From contig JAWKUK010000018.1 in NCBI GenBank assembly GCA_041398605.1, forward strand, positions 62,001 through 126,000: DNA of 64,000 bases, written 5' to 3'. A program made the translations under genes and the position numbers. How positions within the stretch are numbered: the first letter of the stretch is position 1; each line of letters begins with the position of its first letter. The notes below the pieces were generated by a model. That model did not search any database and had not been told where the DNA came from. It saw nothing but the letters and a program-made list of their open reading frames with translations. Source of the stretch: JAWKUK01 sp041398605 (GTDB lineage Bacteria > Planctomycetota > UBA1135 > GCA-002686595). Below, piece by piece: positions 49,532 through 56,876 of the stretch.

Positions 49532-51975
49532 CCGAGAACCAAGAAACGCCCACCGCACCTCGCGAGTACGGCGCCGATTCGATCACCGTCCTCGAGGGGC
49601 TCGAGGCCGTCCGCGTTCGTCCCGCGATGTACATCGGAGACACCGATTCGCGCGGGATGCACCACCTGATCTGGGAGGTCGTCGACAACGCGGTCGACGA
49701 GGCTCTGGCGGGTTATGCAACGAAGTGCCGCGTCGTGCTGCAGAAGGACGGCTCGATCCGCGTCGAGGACGACGGCCGCGGTATCCCGGTCTCGATCCAT
49801 GCCAAGGAGAAGATCCCGGCGGTCGAGGTCGTGTTGACGAAGCTGCACGCTGGCGGCAAGTTCGACGATCAGTCGTACAAGGTGTCCGGCGGCTTGCACG
49901 GCGTCGGTGTGTCCTGCGTGAACGCGCTCTCGTCCGAGCTGCGGGTCCAGGTGCATCGCGAAGGCAAGGTCTATGAGATGGCCTTCCAGCGCGGCAAGAA
50001 GAGCGAAGACCTGCGGGTCGTCGGGGATACGGATCGGCGCGGCACGACGGTGATCTGGTACCCCGATGCAGAGATCTTTTCGACCGTCGAGGTCGAGTAC
50101 GAGATCGTCGAGAAGCGCCTGCGCGAGACGGCCTACCTGATGGGTACGCGCGGCCTGCGCGTCGAGCTCGAGGACGAGCGGACCGGAACGAAAGAGGTCT
50201 TCGAGTACCCCGAGGGTCTGCGGACGTTCGTGCAGAACATCAACAAGAACCGCACGGCGCTGCACGAGGACATCATCCACTTCACGAAGTCGGTGCCTTC
50301 GCCGGACAACCCGAAGCAGGAGTACGAGGTCGAGCTGGCTGTCCAGTACACCGACGCGTACCAGGAGACCGTCTACACCTTCGTCAACAACATCAACACG
50401 CACGGCGGCGGAACGCACCTGGCCGGCCTGCGTGGCGCGTTGACCCGCACCTTCGGCAACTACACCCGCAAGGCGAAGCTCATCAAGGAGAACGAGGAGC
50501 TGCCGACGGGCGATGACTTCCGCGAGGGTCTGACGGCGATCCTGTCGCTCAAAGTGCCGGACCCGCAGTTCGAAGGCCAGACGAAGGACAAGCTCGGCAA
50601 CCGTGAGGCACAGGGCATCGTCGAGTCCGTCGTCAACGAGCTGCTCGCGACGTACCTCGAGGAGAACCCCGCGCCGGCGAAGTCGATCATCAACAAGGCG
50701 ATGCGGGCCCGCGAGGCGCGTGAGGCTGCGCGCAAGGCCCGTGACCTCGTCCGTCGTAAGTCAGCGCTCGCGAGCGGCAACCTGCCGGGCAAGCTGGCGG
50801 ACTGTCAGAACAAGAACCGCGACGAGACGGAGCTCTACATCGTCGAGGGTGATTCGGCAGGTGGACCCGCGAAGCAAGGTCGGGACCGCGCCTATCAGGC
50901 GATCCTGCCCATCAAGGGCAAGATCCTGAACGTCGAGAAGGCGCGCCTCGACAAGATGCTCGGTCACCAGGAGATCCTGTTGATCATCCAAGCCCTCGGC
51001 TGCGGCATCGGCGACGAGTTCGATATCGAGAAGCTGCGCTACGGCAAGGTCATCATCATGACCGACGCAGACGTCGACGGCTCGCACATCCGGACGCTGC
51101 TGCTGACCTTCTTCTTCCGGCAGATGCCGCAGCTCATCGAGCACCAGAACCTCTACATCGCGCAGCCGCCGCTGTACAAGGTGACGATCGGCAAGACCAG
51201 CGCCTACGTGCCGGACGACGCAGCGCTGCGGCGCTACCTCGTTGAACGGGGGGCGTCCTCGCTGAACCTGCGCGACCTGACGGCCCAGCGCGAATGGTCG
51301 GGCGCAGAGCTCAAGGTCGTCCTCGATCAGCTCCAGCGGCTGCAGGGCCTCGCAGAGCAGGCCCTGCCGACGTGGGTCACGGTCCGCTTCGAGGACTTCC
51401 TCGAGCGCTGGGACGGCCAGCATCTCCCGAGCCACTATGCGCGCGTCGGCGCGGCCTCGGCCTACTTCTCGACCCGCGACGAGCTCGACCAGTGGCTCGA
51501 GCTCCAAGGCGTGGGCCGCGAGCAGCCGCTCGCGATCTACCGCGGGCCGGAGAGCGATGTGAAGCTCCAAGACTCGGACGGCATCGCGGCCTTCTTGCGC
51601 CAGCGCGAGCAGCTCGAGGAGCAGCTCACGGCCATCACCGAGCTCGGGGTGATGTTCCGCGGGGGCGGGAAGTTTGTCGTGGTCAGCCCCAAGGGCGAGG
51701 TCGAGTGCGCCAACCTGATGGACCTGGCTCGGGCCGCGCAGAAGGGCGCCCAGAGCAACGTCGACATCCAGCGGTACAAAGGTCTCGGTGAGATGAACGC
51801 GGACCAGCTCTGGGAGTCGACGATGGATCCGACCCGCCGGACCCTCTATCGCGTGGAGCTGCAGGACGCGATCGCCGCCGACGAGATCTTCACGATCTTG
51901 ATGGGCGAGGGCGTCGAAGCGCGGCGGGACTACATCGAGGCGCACGCGCTCGAGGTCACGAACCTGGACGTCTGA
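49528..51975 (+). CDS. gyrB: DNA gyrase subunit B
   Basis: 815 aa, ATG 49528. Order of domains: GHKL ATPase (YIGDTDSRGMHHLIWEVVDN, EDDGRGIPV, HGVGVSCVNALS), transducer (PDPQFEGQTKDKLGN), Toprim (EGDSAGGPAKQGRDR, TDADVDGSHIRTLLLTFFFR) and C-terminal YKGLGEMNADQLWESTMDP. An insert of about 170 residues in the Toprim region, like that of Gram-negative GyrB, explains the length. With GyrA (not in this window) it introduces negative supercoils. The preceding two genes overlap, so gyrB is coupled to dnaN and dciA. ParE is unlikely because of the operon context and length. Confidence 0.95.
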   Translation: MTENQETPTAPREYGADSITVLEGLEAVRVRPAMYIGDTDSRGMHHLIWEVVDNAVDEALAGYATKCRVVLQKDGSIRVEDDGRGIPVSIHAKEKIPAVEVVLTKLHAGGKFDDQSYKVSGGLHGVGVSCVNALSSELRVQVHREGKVYEMAFQRGKKSEDLRVVGDTDRRGTTVIWYPDAEIFSTVEVEYEIVEKRLRETAYLMGTRGLRVELEDERTGTKEVFEYPEGLRTFVQNINKNRTALHEDIIHFTKSVPSPDNPKQEYEVELAVQYTDAYQETVYTFVNNINTHGGGTHLAGLRGALTRTFGNYTRKAKLIKENEELPTGDDFREGLTAILSLKVPDPQFEGQTKDKLGNREAQGIVESVVNELLATYLEENPAPAKSIINKAMRAREAREAARKARDLVRRKSALASGNLPGKLADCQNKNRDETELYIVEGDSAGGPAKQGRDRAYQAILPIKGKILNVEKARLDKMLGHQEILLIIQALGCGIGDEFDIEKLRYGKVIIMTDADVDGSHIRTLLLTFFFRQMPQLIEHQNLYIAQPPLYKVTIGKTSAYVPDDAALRRYLVERGASSLNLRDLTAQREWSGAELKVVLDQLQRLQGLAEQALPTWVTVRFEDFLERWDGQHLPSHYARVGAASAYFSTRDELDQWLELQGVGREQPLAIYRGPESDVKLQDSDGIAAFLRQREQLEEQLTAITELGVMFRGGGKFVVVSPKGEVECANLMDLARAAQKGAQSNVDIQRYKGLGEMNADQLWESTMDPTRRTLYRVELQDAIAADEIFTILMGEGVEARRDYIEAHALEVTNLDV

Positions 51976-52167
51976 GCCCGGGTGGCCGGTCCGAGGCCAG
52001 GCAGCGCCCGGTTGGGCCTGTCAGGACCTCGGTCGGCCAGATAGCGCCCGTCCGCAATCGGCGCTGCTCTGGACGGGGTGTGTCGCGGAAGGGGGCAGTG
52101 CCTCAAGTCTGGCGTGGTCGGGGCCGATAGGACCCCCGGACGGCAGCCCCCGCCGACCGCGATCCAC

Positions 52168-53058
52168 GTGAAGCACCACCAACGCCTTGACTACAGCCGC
52201 TTGGCTGAGGTCCTCCACGAGCGAGGAATCGCCAACGTTGACGCGATCCGCGAGCTCTTGCAGCAGAGCCGAGAGGGGGGCATGCCCTTCTGCGAGGCGC
52301 TCGTGACGACGAACCTCGTGCCCGACTGGGACCTGTCGCGGATCGTCTGCGAGACGTTCAGCCTGCCGTTCCTGCCGGTGGACATGCTCGAGCCCAACGA
52401 GAAGGTCCGCGGCGAGCTCGACATCAAGCTCTTCCGCTCGTACCAGGTCGTGCCGCTCGATCGGTTCGGTCAGGTCCTGACAGTGGTCATGCCGGCGCTC
52501 GTGCCCGCCGATGTCCTCGCGATGCTGTCCGCGGCATCGGACTTGGTCATCCTGCCCGTCGTCGGGACCGTCGAGACCAACCGACGTTGGATCCTCGAGA
52601 ACCTGGGCGCGGCGAGCAAGGCGGCCGACGTCGAAGGTGGTTGGATCAACTTGTTCGACCAGGCCGACGCAGAGGTCAACGCTTCCCTCGGAGGCTTCGA
52701 GGACGAGTCCGAGGCCTCTGACGGCGGGCTGGCAGCATCGGAGTCGGCGTCCTTCGCGCTCCCTGAGTTGGACTCGCAGGGCGCCGACGCCGTCGACCTC
52801 GCGTCCGTCGACGACCTCCCCGTCGACGACGGGTCCTTCGATCTCGCGGCGACGGTGGCGCCCGTGCCGGACGAGGAGTCGCTCGATCTCGGCATCCTGG
52901 ACGATCTCGGTGACCTCCCTGGGATCGAGCCGGGCGACGAGCACGACCTCGACATGGACGAGCCAGCGCCCAAGCGGTCACAGACGTCAACTGGCGCCGT
53001 TGGCGGGCTGGATCTGCCGCCGATGCCCGAGTTCGGCGCCGATCGACAAGCGGGTTGA
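52168..53058 (+). CDS. Stand-alone MshEN (GspE N-terminal-like) protein with acidic tail
   Basis: 296 aa from GTG 52168; a longer reading from 52078 is possible. Residues 5-150 match a MshEN/GspII_E_N domain: LDYSRLAEVLHERGIANVDA, PFCEALVTTNLVPDWDL, FSLPFLPVDMLEPN, and a terminal IxxVxRWI-type strand. The rest is a long acidic tail (Asp/Ser/Glu-rich, residues 160-270) and a short basic end. In MshE and GspE the domain binds c-di-GMP or couples secretion ATPases. The c-di-GMP motif RLG is replaced here by MPF, so that function is doubtful. There is no ATPase domain. It lies 190 bp after gyrB, on the same strand. Confidence 0.75.
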   Translation: MKHHQRLDYSRLAEVLHERGIANVDAIRELLQQSREGGMPFCEALVTTNLVPDWDLSRIVCETFSLPFLPVDMLEPNEKVRGELDIKLFRSYQVVPLDRFGQVLTVVMPALVPADVLAMLSAASDLVILPVVGTVETNRRWILENLGAASKAADVEGGWINLFDQADAEVNASLGGFEDESEASDGGLAASESASFALPELDSQGADAVDLASVDDLPVDDGSFDLAATVAPVPDEESLDLGILDDLGDLPGIEPGDEHDLDMDEPAPKRSQTSTGAVGGLDLPPMPEFGADRQAG

Positions 53059-53081
53059 CGGCGGAGCGCAGCGGCGCCCCG

Positions 53082-53906
53082 TTAGCGGCGCTGCGGCGTG
53101 CGCCAACCGCCGCCGAGGCGGCGAACGAGCATTCGATCCGCGAGCCGTGGCGCGATCACGGACAGGACACCCAGGAGGTGCCACTTCCAGCGCAGCGAGC
53201 GCTCGGGGACAGGCCGTCGATCGAGCGCCAGGACCGCGAGCGCCACGTCGCGGGCTTCCGCTGCGCCGCCGAGGTCCGGGTCCGGCAGGCCAGCGGGGTT
53301 GGCTTGATTCGCGAAGAAGCCTGTCGCGGTCAACGCTGGGTTCAGCGTCGATACAGCGATGTCGTCGGTCGCCCACTCGATCCGCAGCGCTTCGCCGATC
53401 GAGCACACAGCGGCCTTGCTGGCCGCGTAGCCCACCTGCCCGGGGATCCCGCGGCGTCCGACAACCGAGGCGATGTTGACGACGACCGGGCGGACCCCTT
53501 CGCGCAACATCGGCAGCGCGGCGCGACAGGTCAGCAACAGCGCAAAGACGTTCGTATCGAAGACGGTGCGCAGGGTCGCTGGATCGAGCTCTTCGACGCG
53601 CGCGCGATAGCCGACGCCAGCGTTGTTCACGAGCAGGTCGAGGCCCGAGAACTCGGCGCGCAGCCGCGCCATCGCGGCGTCGATCGCAGCGGGGTCCGTC
53701 AGGTCACACGGCAGCGCGAGGTGCGCGCCACCCTCGACGTTCGGGAGCTCGGCGAGCACTCGCTTGAGCTCGGTCGGCCGACGCGCGAGCAGCGCGACGC
53801 GGTAGCCCTCTTCGGCGAGGACGCGCGCAATGGCCTCGCCGATGCCCGAAGAGGCGCCGGTGACCAGTGCACGCCGCACTGTGCGCTGCGCGAGAGAGTC
53901 TTCCAC
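53082..53906 (-). CDS. Short-chain dehydrogenase/reductase
   Basis: 274 aa, GTG 53906. Classical SDR: TGASSGIGEAIARVL (Rossmann glycine motif), LALPCDLTDPAAIDAA, NNAGVGYRARVEEL, the catalytic Ser region NIASVVGRRGIPGQVG and YAASKAAV (Tyr-Lys). A C-terminal extension (RSLRWKWHLLGVLSVIAPRLAD) is hydrophobic and may associate with the membrane. Probably NADP-dependent oxidoreductase; the substrate is unknown. The gene converges on the MshEN gene, with 23 bp between stops. Confidence 0.92.
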   Translation of the reverse strand: MEDSLAQRTVRRALVTGASSGIGEAIARVLAEEGYRVALLARRPTELKRVLAELPNVEGGAHLALPCDLTDPAAIDAAMARLRAEFSGLDLLVNNAGVGYRARVEELDPATLRTVFDTNVFALLLTCRAALPMLREGVRPVVVNIASVVGRRGIPGQVGYAASKAAVCSIGEALRIEWATDDIAVSTLNPALTATGFFANQANPAGLPDPDLGGAAEARDVALAVLALDRRPVPERSLRWKWHLLGVLSVIAPRLADRMLVRRLGGGWRTPQRR

Positions 53907-53993
53907 GTTTCTGAGGGACTTGTGGAGAACGAGCGGATCGAGGCCGCCACCGTGCGCTTGCCCGTCGACGTTGAAGCCACCCGCTCGGCCGAA

Positions 53994-54569
53994 TCAGTGC
54001 ACCTTGCGCACCTTCGTCAAGAGCTTGCGCCAGACGTCGATCTCACGGCTGATCTGTATCAGCTGCGCTTCGTTGCTCCCCCATTGCTCGATGAGTCCGA
54101 TCTCCCAGTCCGCGGTCATCTCGAGCACGTGGTCGAGCTTGTCCCGCCCAGCGATCGCCTTGGTGCGCCACGTCTCGACGTCGCCCGCCTTCTCTGCGGC
54201 GAGCGCTGCGTTGACGAGCTCCGTCGCCTCTTTGGCGATCGTGCGCGCTTCAGCGAAGATCGGTGAGTCCGCGAGCCCTGGCGGCGCGTTATTCGTGGTC
54301 GGAGGGCGCTTGCTCCCGCCGCCGCTCGACTTGCGCATCAACGCCTCGGGGTCCGTGTTGATGTCCGCGAAGGGGTTTGAGCCCGGCGTCGGGCCAGGCG
54401 CCGTCACGGTCGCAGCGTCGTTTGTGCCGGACTTGGCCTTCTGGGTCATCACTGCGACGCCGAGCGCAGCGACCACGACGACGCCGATCGTAGCGATCAC
54501 GGGGAGCATGCTCGGGGTGGCGCTCGGAGGGCGCTCGCCTGAGCGCGGACGACGGGAACTCGTGGCCAT
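53994..54569 (-). CDS. Single-pass membrane protein, unknown function
   Basis: 191 aa from ATG 54569. Residues 1-18 are a positively charged N-terminus, residues 19-43 a transmembrane helix (LPVIATIGVVVVAALGVAVM). A Gly/Ser/Pro linker follows, then a helical domain (residues 105-190: IFAEARTIAKEATELVNAAL, REIDVWRKLLTKVRKVH) with a run of Glu/Lys suited to a coiled coil or TPR. Family not recognised. The frame is open to 54734 with in-frame ATGs at 54644 and 54734; I prefer 54569 because it keeps a signal-anchor layout. Same strand as SDR, 87 bp apart. Confidence 0.6.
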   Translation of the reverse strand: MATSSRRPRSGERPPSATPSMLPVIATIGVVVVAALGVAVMTQKAKSGTNDAATVTAPGPTPGSNPFADINTDPEALMRKSSGGGSKRPPTTNNAPPGLADSPIFAEARTIAKEATELVNAALAAEKAGDVETWRTKAIAGRDKLDHVLEMTADWEIGLIEQWGSNEAQLIQISREIDVWRKLLTKVRKVH

Positions 54570-54757
54570 GGATGGAGAAGTCTCGCTGGATGGGAGGGGT
54601 GGCTCGCCTGCCGATGCAGACGCGGCGCGCCATGCTAGAGGCATGTCACGGGGGGAGTTCTCCCCGAGTTGTCCCAAAATTGTGGACGAGTCGGATTCTG
54701 CGACAGCGTGTGTGTCGGGTTTGGCGACGCGCACACGGGCTGGCTGATGAAGCGGCC

Positions 54758-55477
54758 TTAACGGCCGAGGAGCTCACCCAGGGTCTGGACCTGGAGCGCT
54801 CGCGAGCGCGCCGCAGCCAACAGATCCCGCGTGACGGACAGCACGTACTCGTTGCGAGGCGCGCTGCGATCGAGGTCGTGCAGCAGCAGCACACCCCCGG
54901 TCGCCAGGAGCTCGTCGCGGTTCGGCAGGGACGCAGGCAGCGTCGCGAACGAGTCCCCTGAGTCGTGGGTCCACCACGCGAGCGGCGCGCGCGCCCGGGC
55001 CGCGGCGAAGGTCGAAGCGAGGGTCGCCTTGCCGTACGGCGGGCGGAACGGCGCCGCCGGACGCCCGGTGAGCCGCCGCACTTCGGCGGCGCCGCGCGCG
55101 ACGTCGCGCGCGACACGCCACGGGGCAGCGCGCCACGCGTGCAGGTGGTCGAAGCCGTGTGAGCCGACCTCGTGGCCTGCCGTGACCAGGCGCTCGACCG
55201 CGGCGCCATGCTGCGCCGCGCGGCTGCCCGAGACGAAGAACGTCGCGCGAGCCTCAAACTCGGCGAGGACGTCCAAGAGTCGCGCGGTGGTCGTCGGCCC
55301 GGGCCCGTCGTCGTAGGTCAGCACCAACGCGCGCTGCGCCTGCGCGCGCGCGAGGAGCGCGCGGATCGCAAACGGCTTGACGAGCGCGGGCGCGAGATAG
55401 GCCGCGCTCGCCGCGACTGCGCCGGCGCCGGCCCCAATCCAGACAGCGGGCAGCATGTGCGCCAGAGGATAGCCCAA
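54758..55477 (-). CDS. Polysaccharide deacetylase (NodB-type)
   Basis: 239 aa from TTG 55477 with GGAGAG 9 nt upstream; an ATG at 55456 is the alternative. N-terminal hydrophobic segment (AVWIGAGAGAVAASAAYLA) points to a membrane anchor or export. The NodB homology domain is complete: LTYDDGPGPTTTARLLDVL (Asp-Asp), GHEVGSHGFDHLHAW (His-x3-His metal site), RPPYGKATL and VLLLHDLDRS. It removes acetyl groups from N-acetylated sugars of peptidoglycan or surface glycan. Sixteen bp from the rsmB stop, so probably in one operon. Confidence 0.9.
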   Translation of the reverse strand: MGYPLAHMLPAVWIGAGAGAVAASAAYLAPALVKPFAIRALLARAQAQRALVLTYDDGPGPTTTARLLDVLAEFEARATFFVSGSRAAQHGAAVERLVTAGHEVGSHGFDHLHAWRAAPWRVARDVARGAAEVRRLTGRPAAPFRPPYGKATLASTFAAARARAPLAWWTHDSGDSFATLPASLPNRDELLATGGVLLLHDLDRSAPRNEYVLSVTRDLLAAARSRALQVQTLGELLGR

Positions 55478-55493
55478 CGGGGGGCGCTCTCCG

Positions 55494-56831
55494 TCACTCG
55501 CGGACCCGTACGAGGCGGGCCGCGTAGCCGCCGTCGAGGGGGCCGCCGGTCGTCGCAGAGTTGGGCAGCGACGCGAGCTCCGTCTCGAGCTCGAAGCGCG
55601 GGTCCGCGCCCAAGACGCGACGCACGAGCTGCGGGCCTTCTTCGGGCTCCAAGCTGCACGTCGAGTGCACGACGACTCCGCCGGGCCGCACGCGCTCTAG
55701 CGCCGCGAGCAGGAGCCGCTCTTGCTCCTCGACGAGCGACTTCAAGTTGGCCGGGCCAAAGCGCCAGCGGGCCTCGGGGCGGCCCGCCAGGACGCCGGTG
55801 TTGCTGCACGGGACGTCGACGAGGACCGCGTCGAAGCGCGGGGCCCCGGGCGCGAGGCCGAGGTCCCCGTCGCTCGCAAGGAGCCGCACACGTGCGTCGG
55901 GGACCACTCTGCGGAGGCCCCGCGGGACGTCGGCGAGGCGCCGCGGCGAGCGGTCCAGGGCGACGATCTCCGCGCCGGCCTCGGCGAGCACCGCGGTCTT
56001 GCCGCCGGGCGCTGCGCAGAGCTCCAGCACACGCATCCCAGGCGCCGCGCCGACGAGCTCCGCAGCTCGGAGCGCGGTCTCGCCCTGGATCGTGATGCGG
56101 CCCTCTTGGAACGCCGCGGAGGCGATGAGCTCGGACGTGACCTCGGACTCGATCACGAGCAGGGCCGGATGGGAGCCCTCGCGCGACGGCACGCCGCTCG
56201 CCTCGAGCTCCGCAGCGAGCGCTTCGCGCGCGCCGCCGCGCGTGACGCGGACGGACACCGCGGACTCATCCAACGCGAGCCGCGCCAGTCGATTCGCCTC
56301 GTCGAGGCCGTAGCGCTTCATCCACCGCTTGTGCAACGCGGCAGGCAGGGAGAGCGCGTCCTCGGCCCACAGCGACGGATGCTCTTCGGGGTCGCGGAAG
56401 ACCGGGTCGGTCAAGTGCCACGGGCGATCGACGAGGTCCCGCGTCGGATCGCCGGAGCGACCTTCGAGCCTCGCGCGCTGCGCCTCGCGCAAGACGGCGT
56501 TCACGAACCGGCCCTTGGCCAGGCCGAGGATCCGATTGGCTGCATCGACCGTCTCGGAGACCACCGCGTGCGGCGGGATGCGGTCCATGAAGAAGAGCTG
56601 CGCGAGGCCGATGCGCAGGAGCAGCGCGAGCTCGCTCTTGGGCTTCGGCCGCGCGAACGCGTCGACGAGCGCTCGCAGGGTGCCGCGCCGTCGAATCTCG
56701 GTCCCGACGATGCGCCGCACGAGCCCTCGATCACGGGCGTCCAAGCCGCGACCATAGCAGATCGCATCGACCGCGCGGAGGGGCGCAGGGCTGTCGGAGG
56801 TGAGGACGAGGTAGGCGGCGATTCGCGGCAC
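55494..56831 (-). CDS. rsmB: 16S rRNA (cytosine-967-C5)-methyltransferase RsmB
   Basis: 445 aa, GTG 56831. N-terminal NusB-like helical domain (ARDRGLVRRIVGTEIRRRG, LRIGLAQLFFMDRIPPHAVV), then the Fmu/RsmB methyltransferase domain. SAM-binding motif LCAAPGGKTAVLAEAG, catalytic motif VDVPCSNTGVLAGRPEARWR (Cys 1) and STCSLEPEE (Cys 2) are all intact. It modifies C967 of 16S rRNA. The N-terminal region and motifs distinguish it from RsmF. Its position directly upstream of the deacetylase suggests shared transcription. Length is normal (430-450 aa). Confidence 0.94.
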   Translation of the reverse strand: MPRIAAYLVLTSDSPAPLRAVDAICYGRGLDARDRGLVRRIVGTEIRRRGTLRALVDAFARPKPKSELALLLRIGLAQLFFMDRIPPHAVVSETVDAANRILGLAKGRFVNAVLREAQRARLEGRSGDPTRDLVDRPWHLTDPVFRDPEEHPSLWAEDALSLPAALHKRWMKRYGLDEANRLARLALDESAVSVRVTRGGAREALAAELEASGVPSREGSHPALLVIESEVTSELIASAAFQEGRITIQGETALRAAELVGAAPGMRVLELCAAPGGKTAVLAEAGAEIVALDRSPRRLADVPRGLRRVVPDARVRLLASDGDLGLAPGAPRFDAVLVDVPCSNTGVLAGRPEARWRFGPANLKSLVEEQERLLLAALERVRPGGVVVHSTCSLEPEEGPQLVRRVLGADPRFELETELASLPNSATTGGPLDGGYAARLVRVRE

Positions 56832-56876
56832 GGGGTCGAGAGCATAGCGTCGCGCAGGCGGCCGCGCGGTCGCTGC

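Noticed and set aside
51976..52040. Possible terminator after gyrB
   Set aside because: The arms pair imperfectly and enclose a long loop without a U tract.
52159..52174. parS-like sequence overlapping the MshEN start
   Set aside because: About 12 of 16 matches with several arm mismatches; likely chance.
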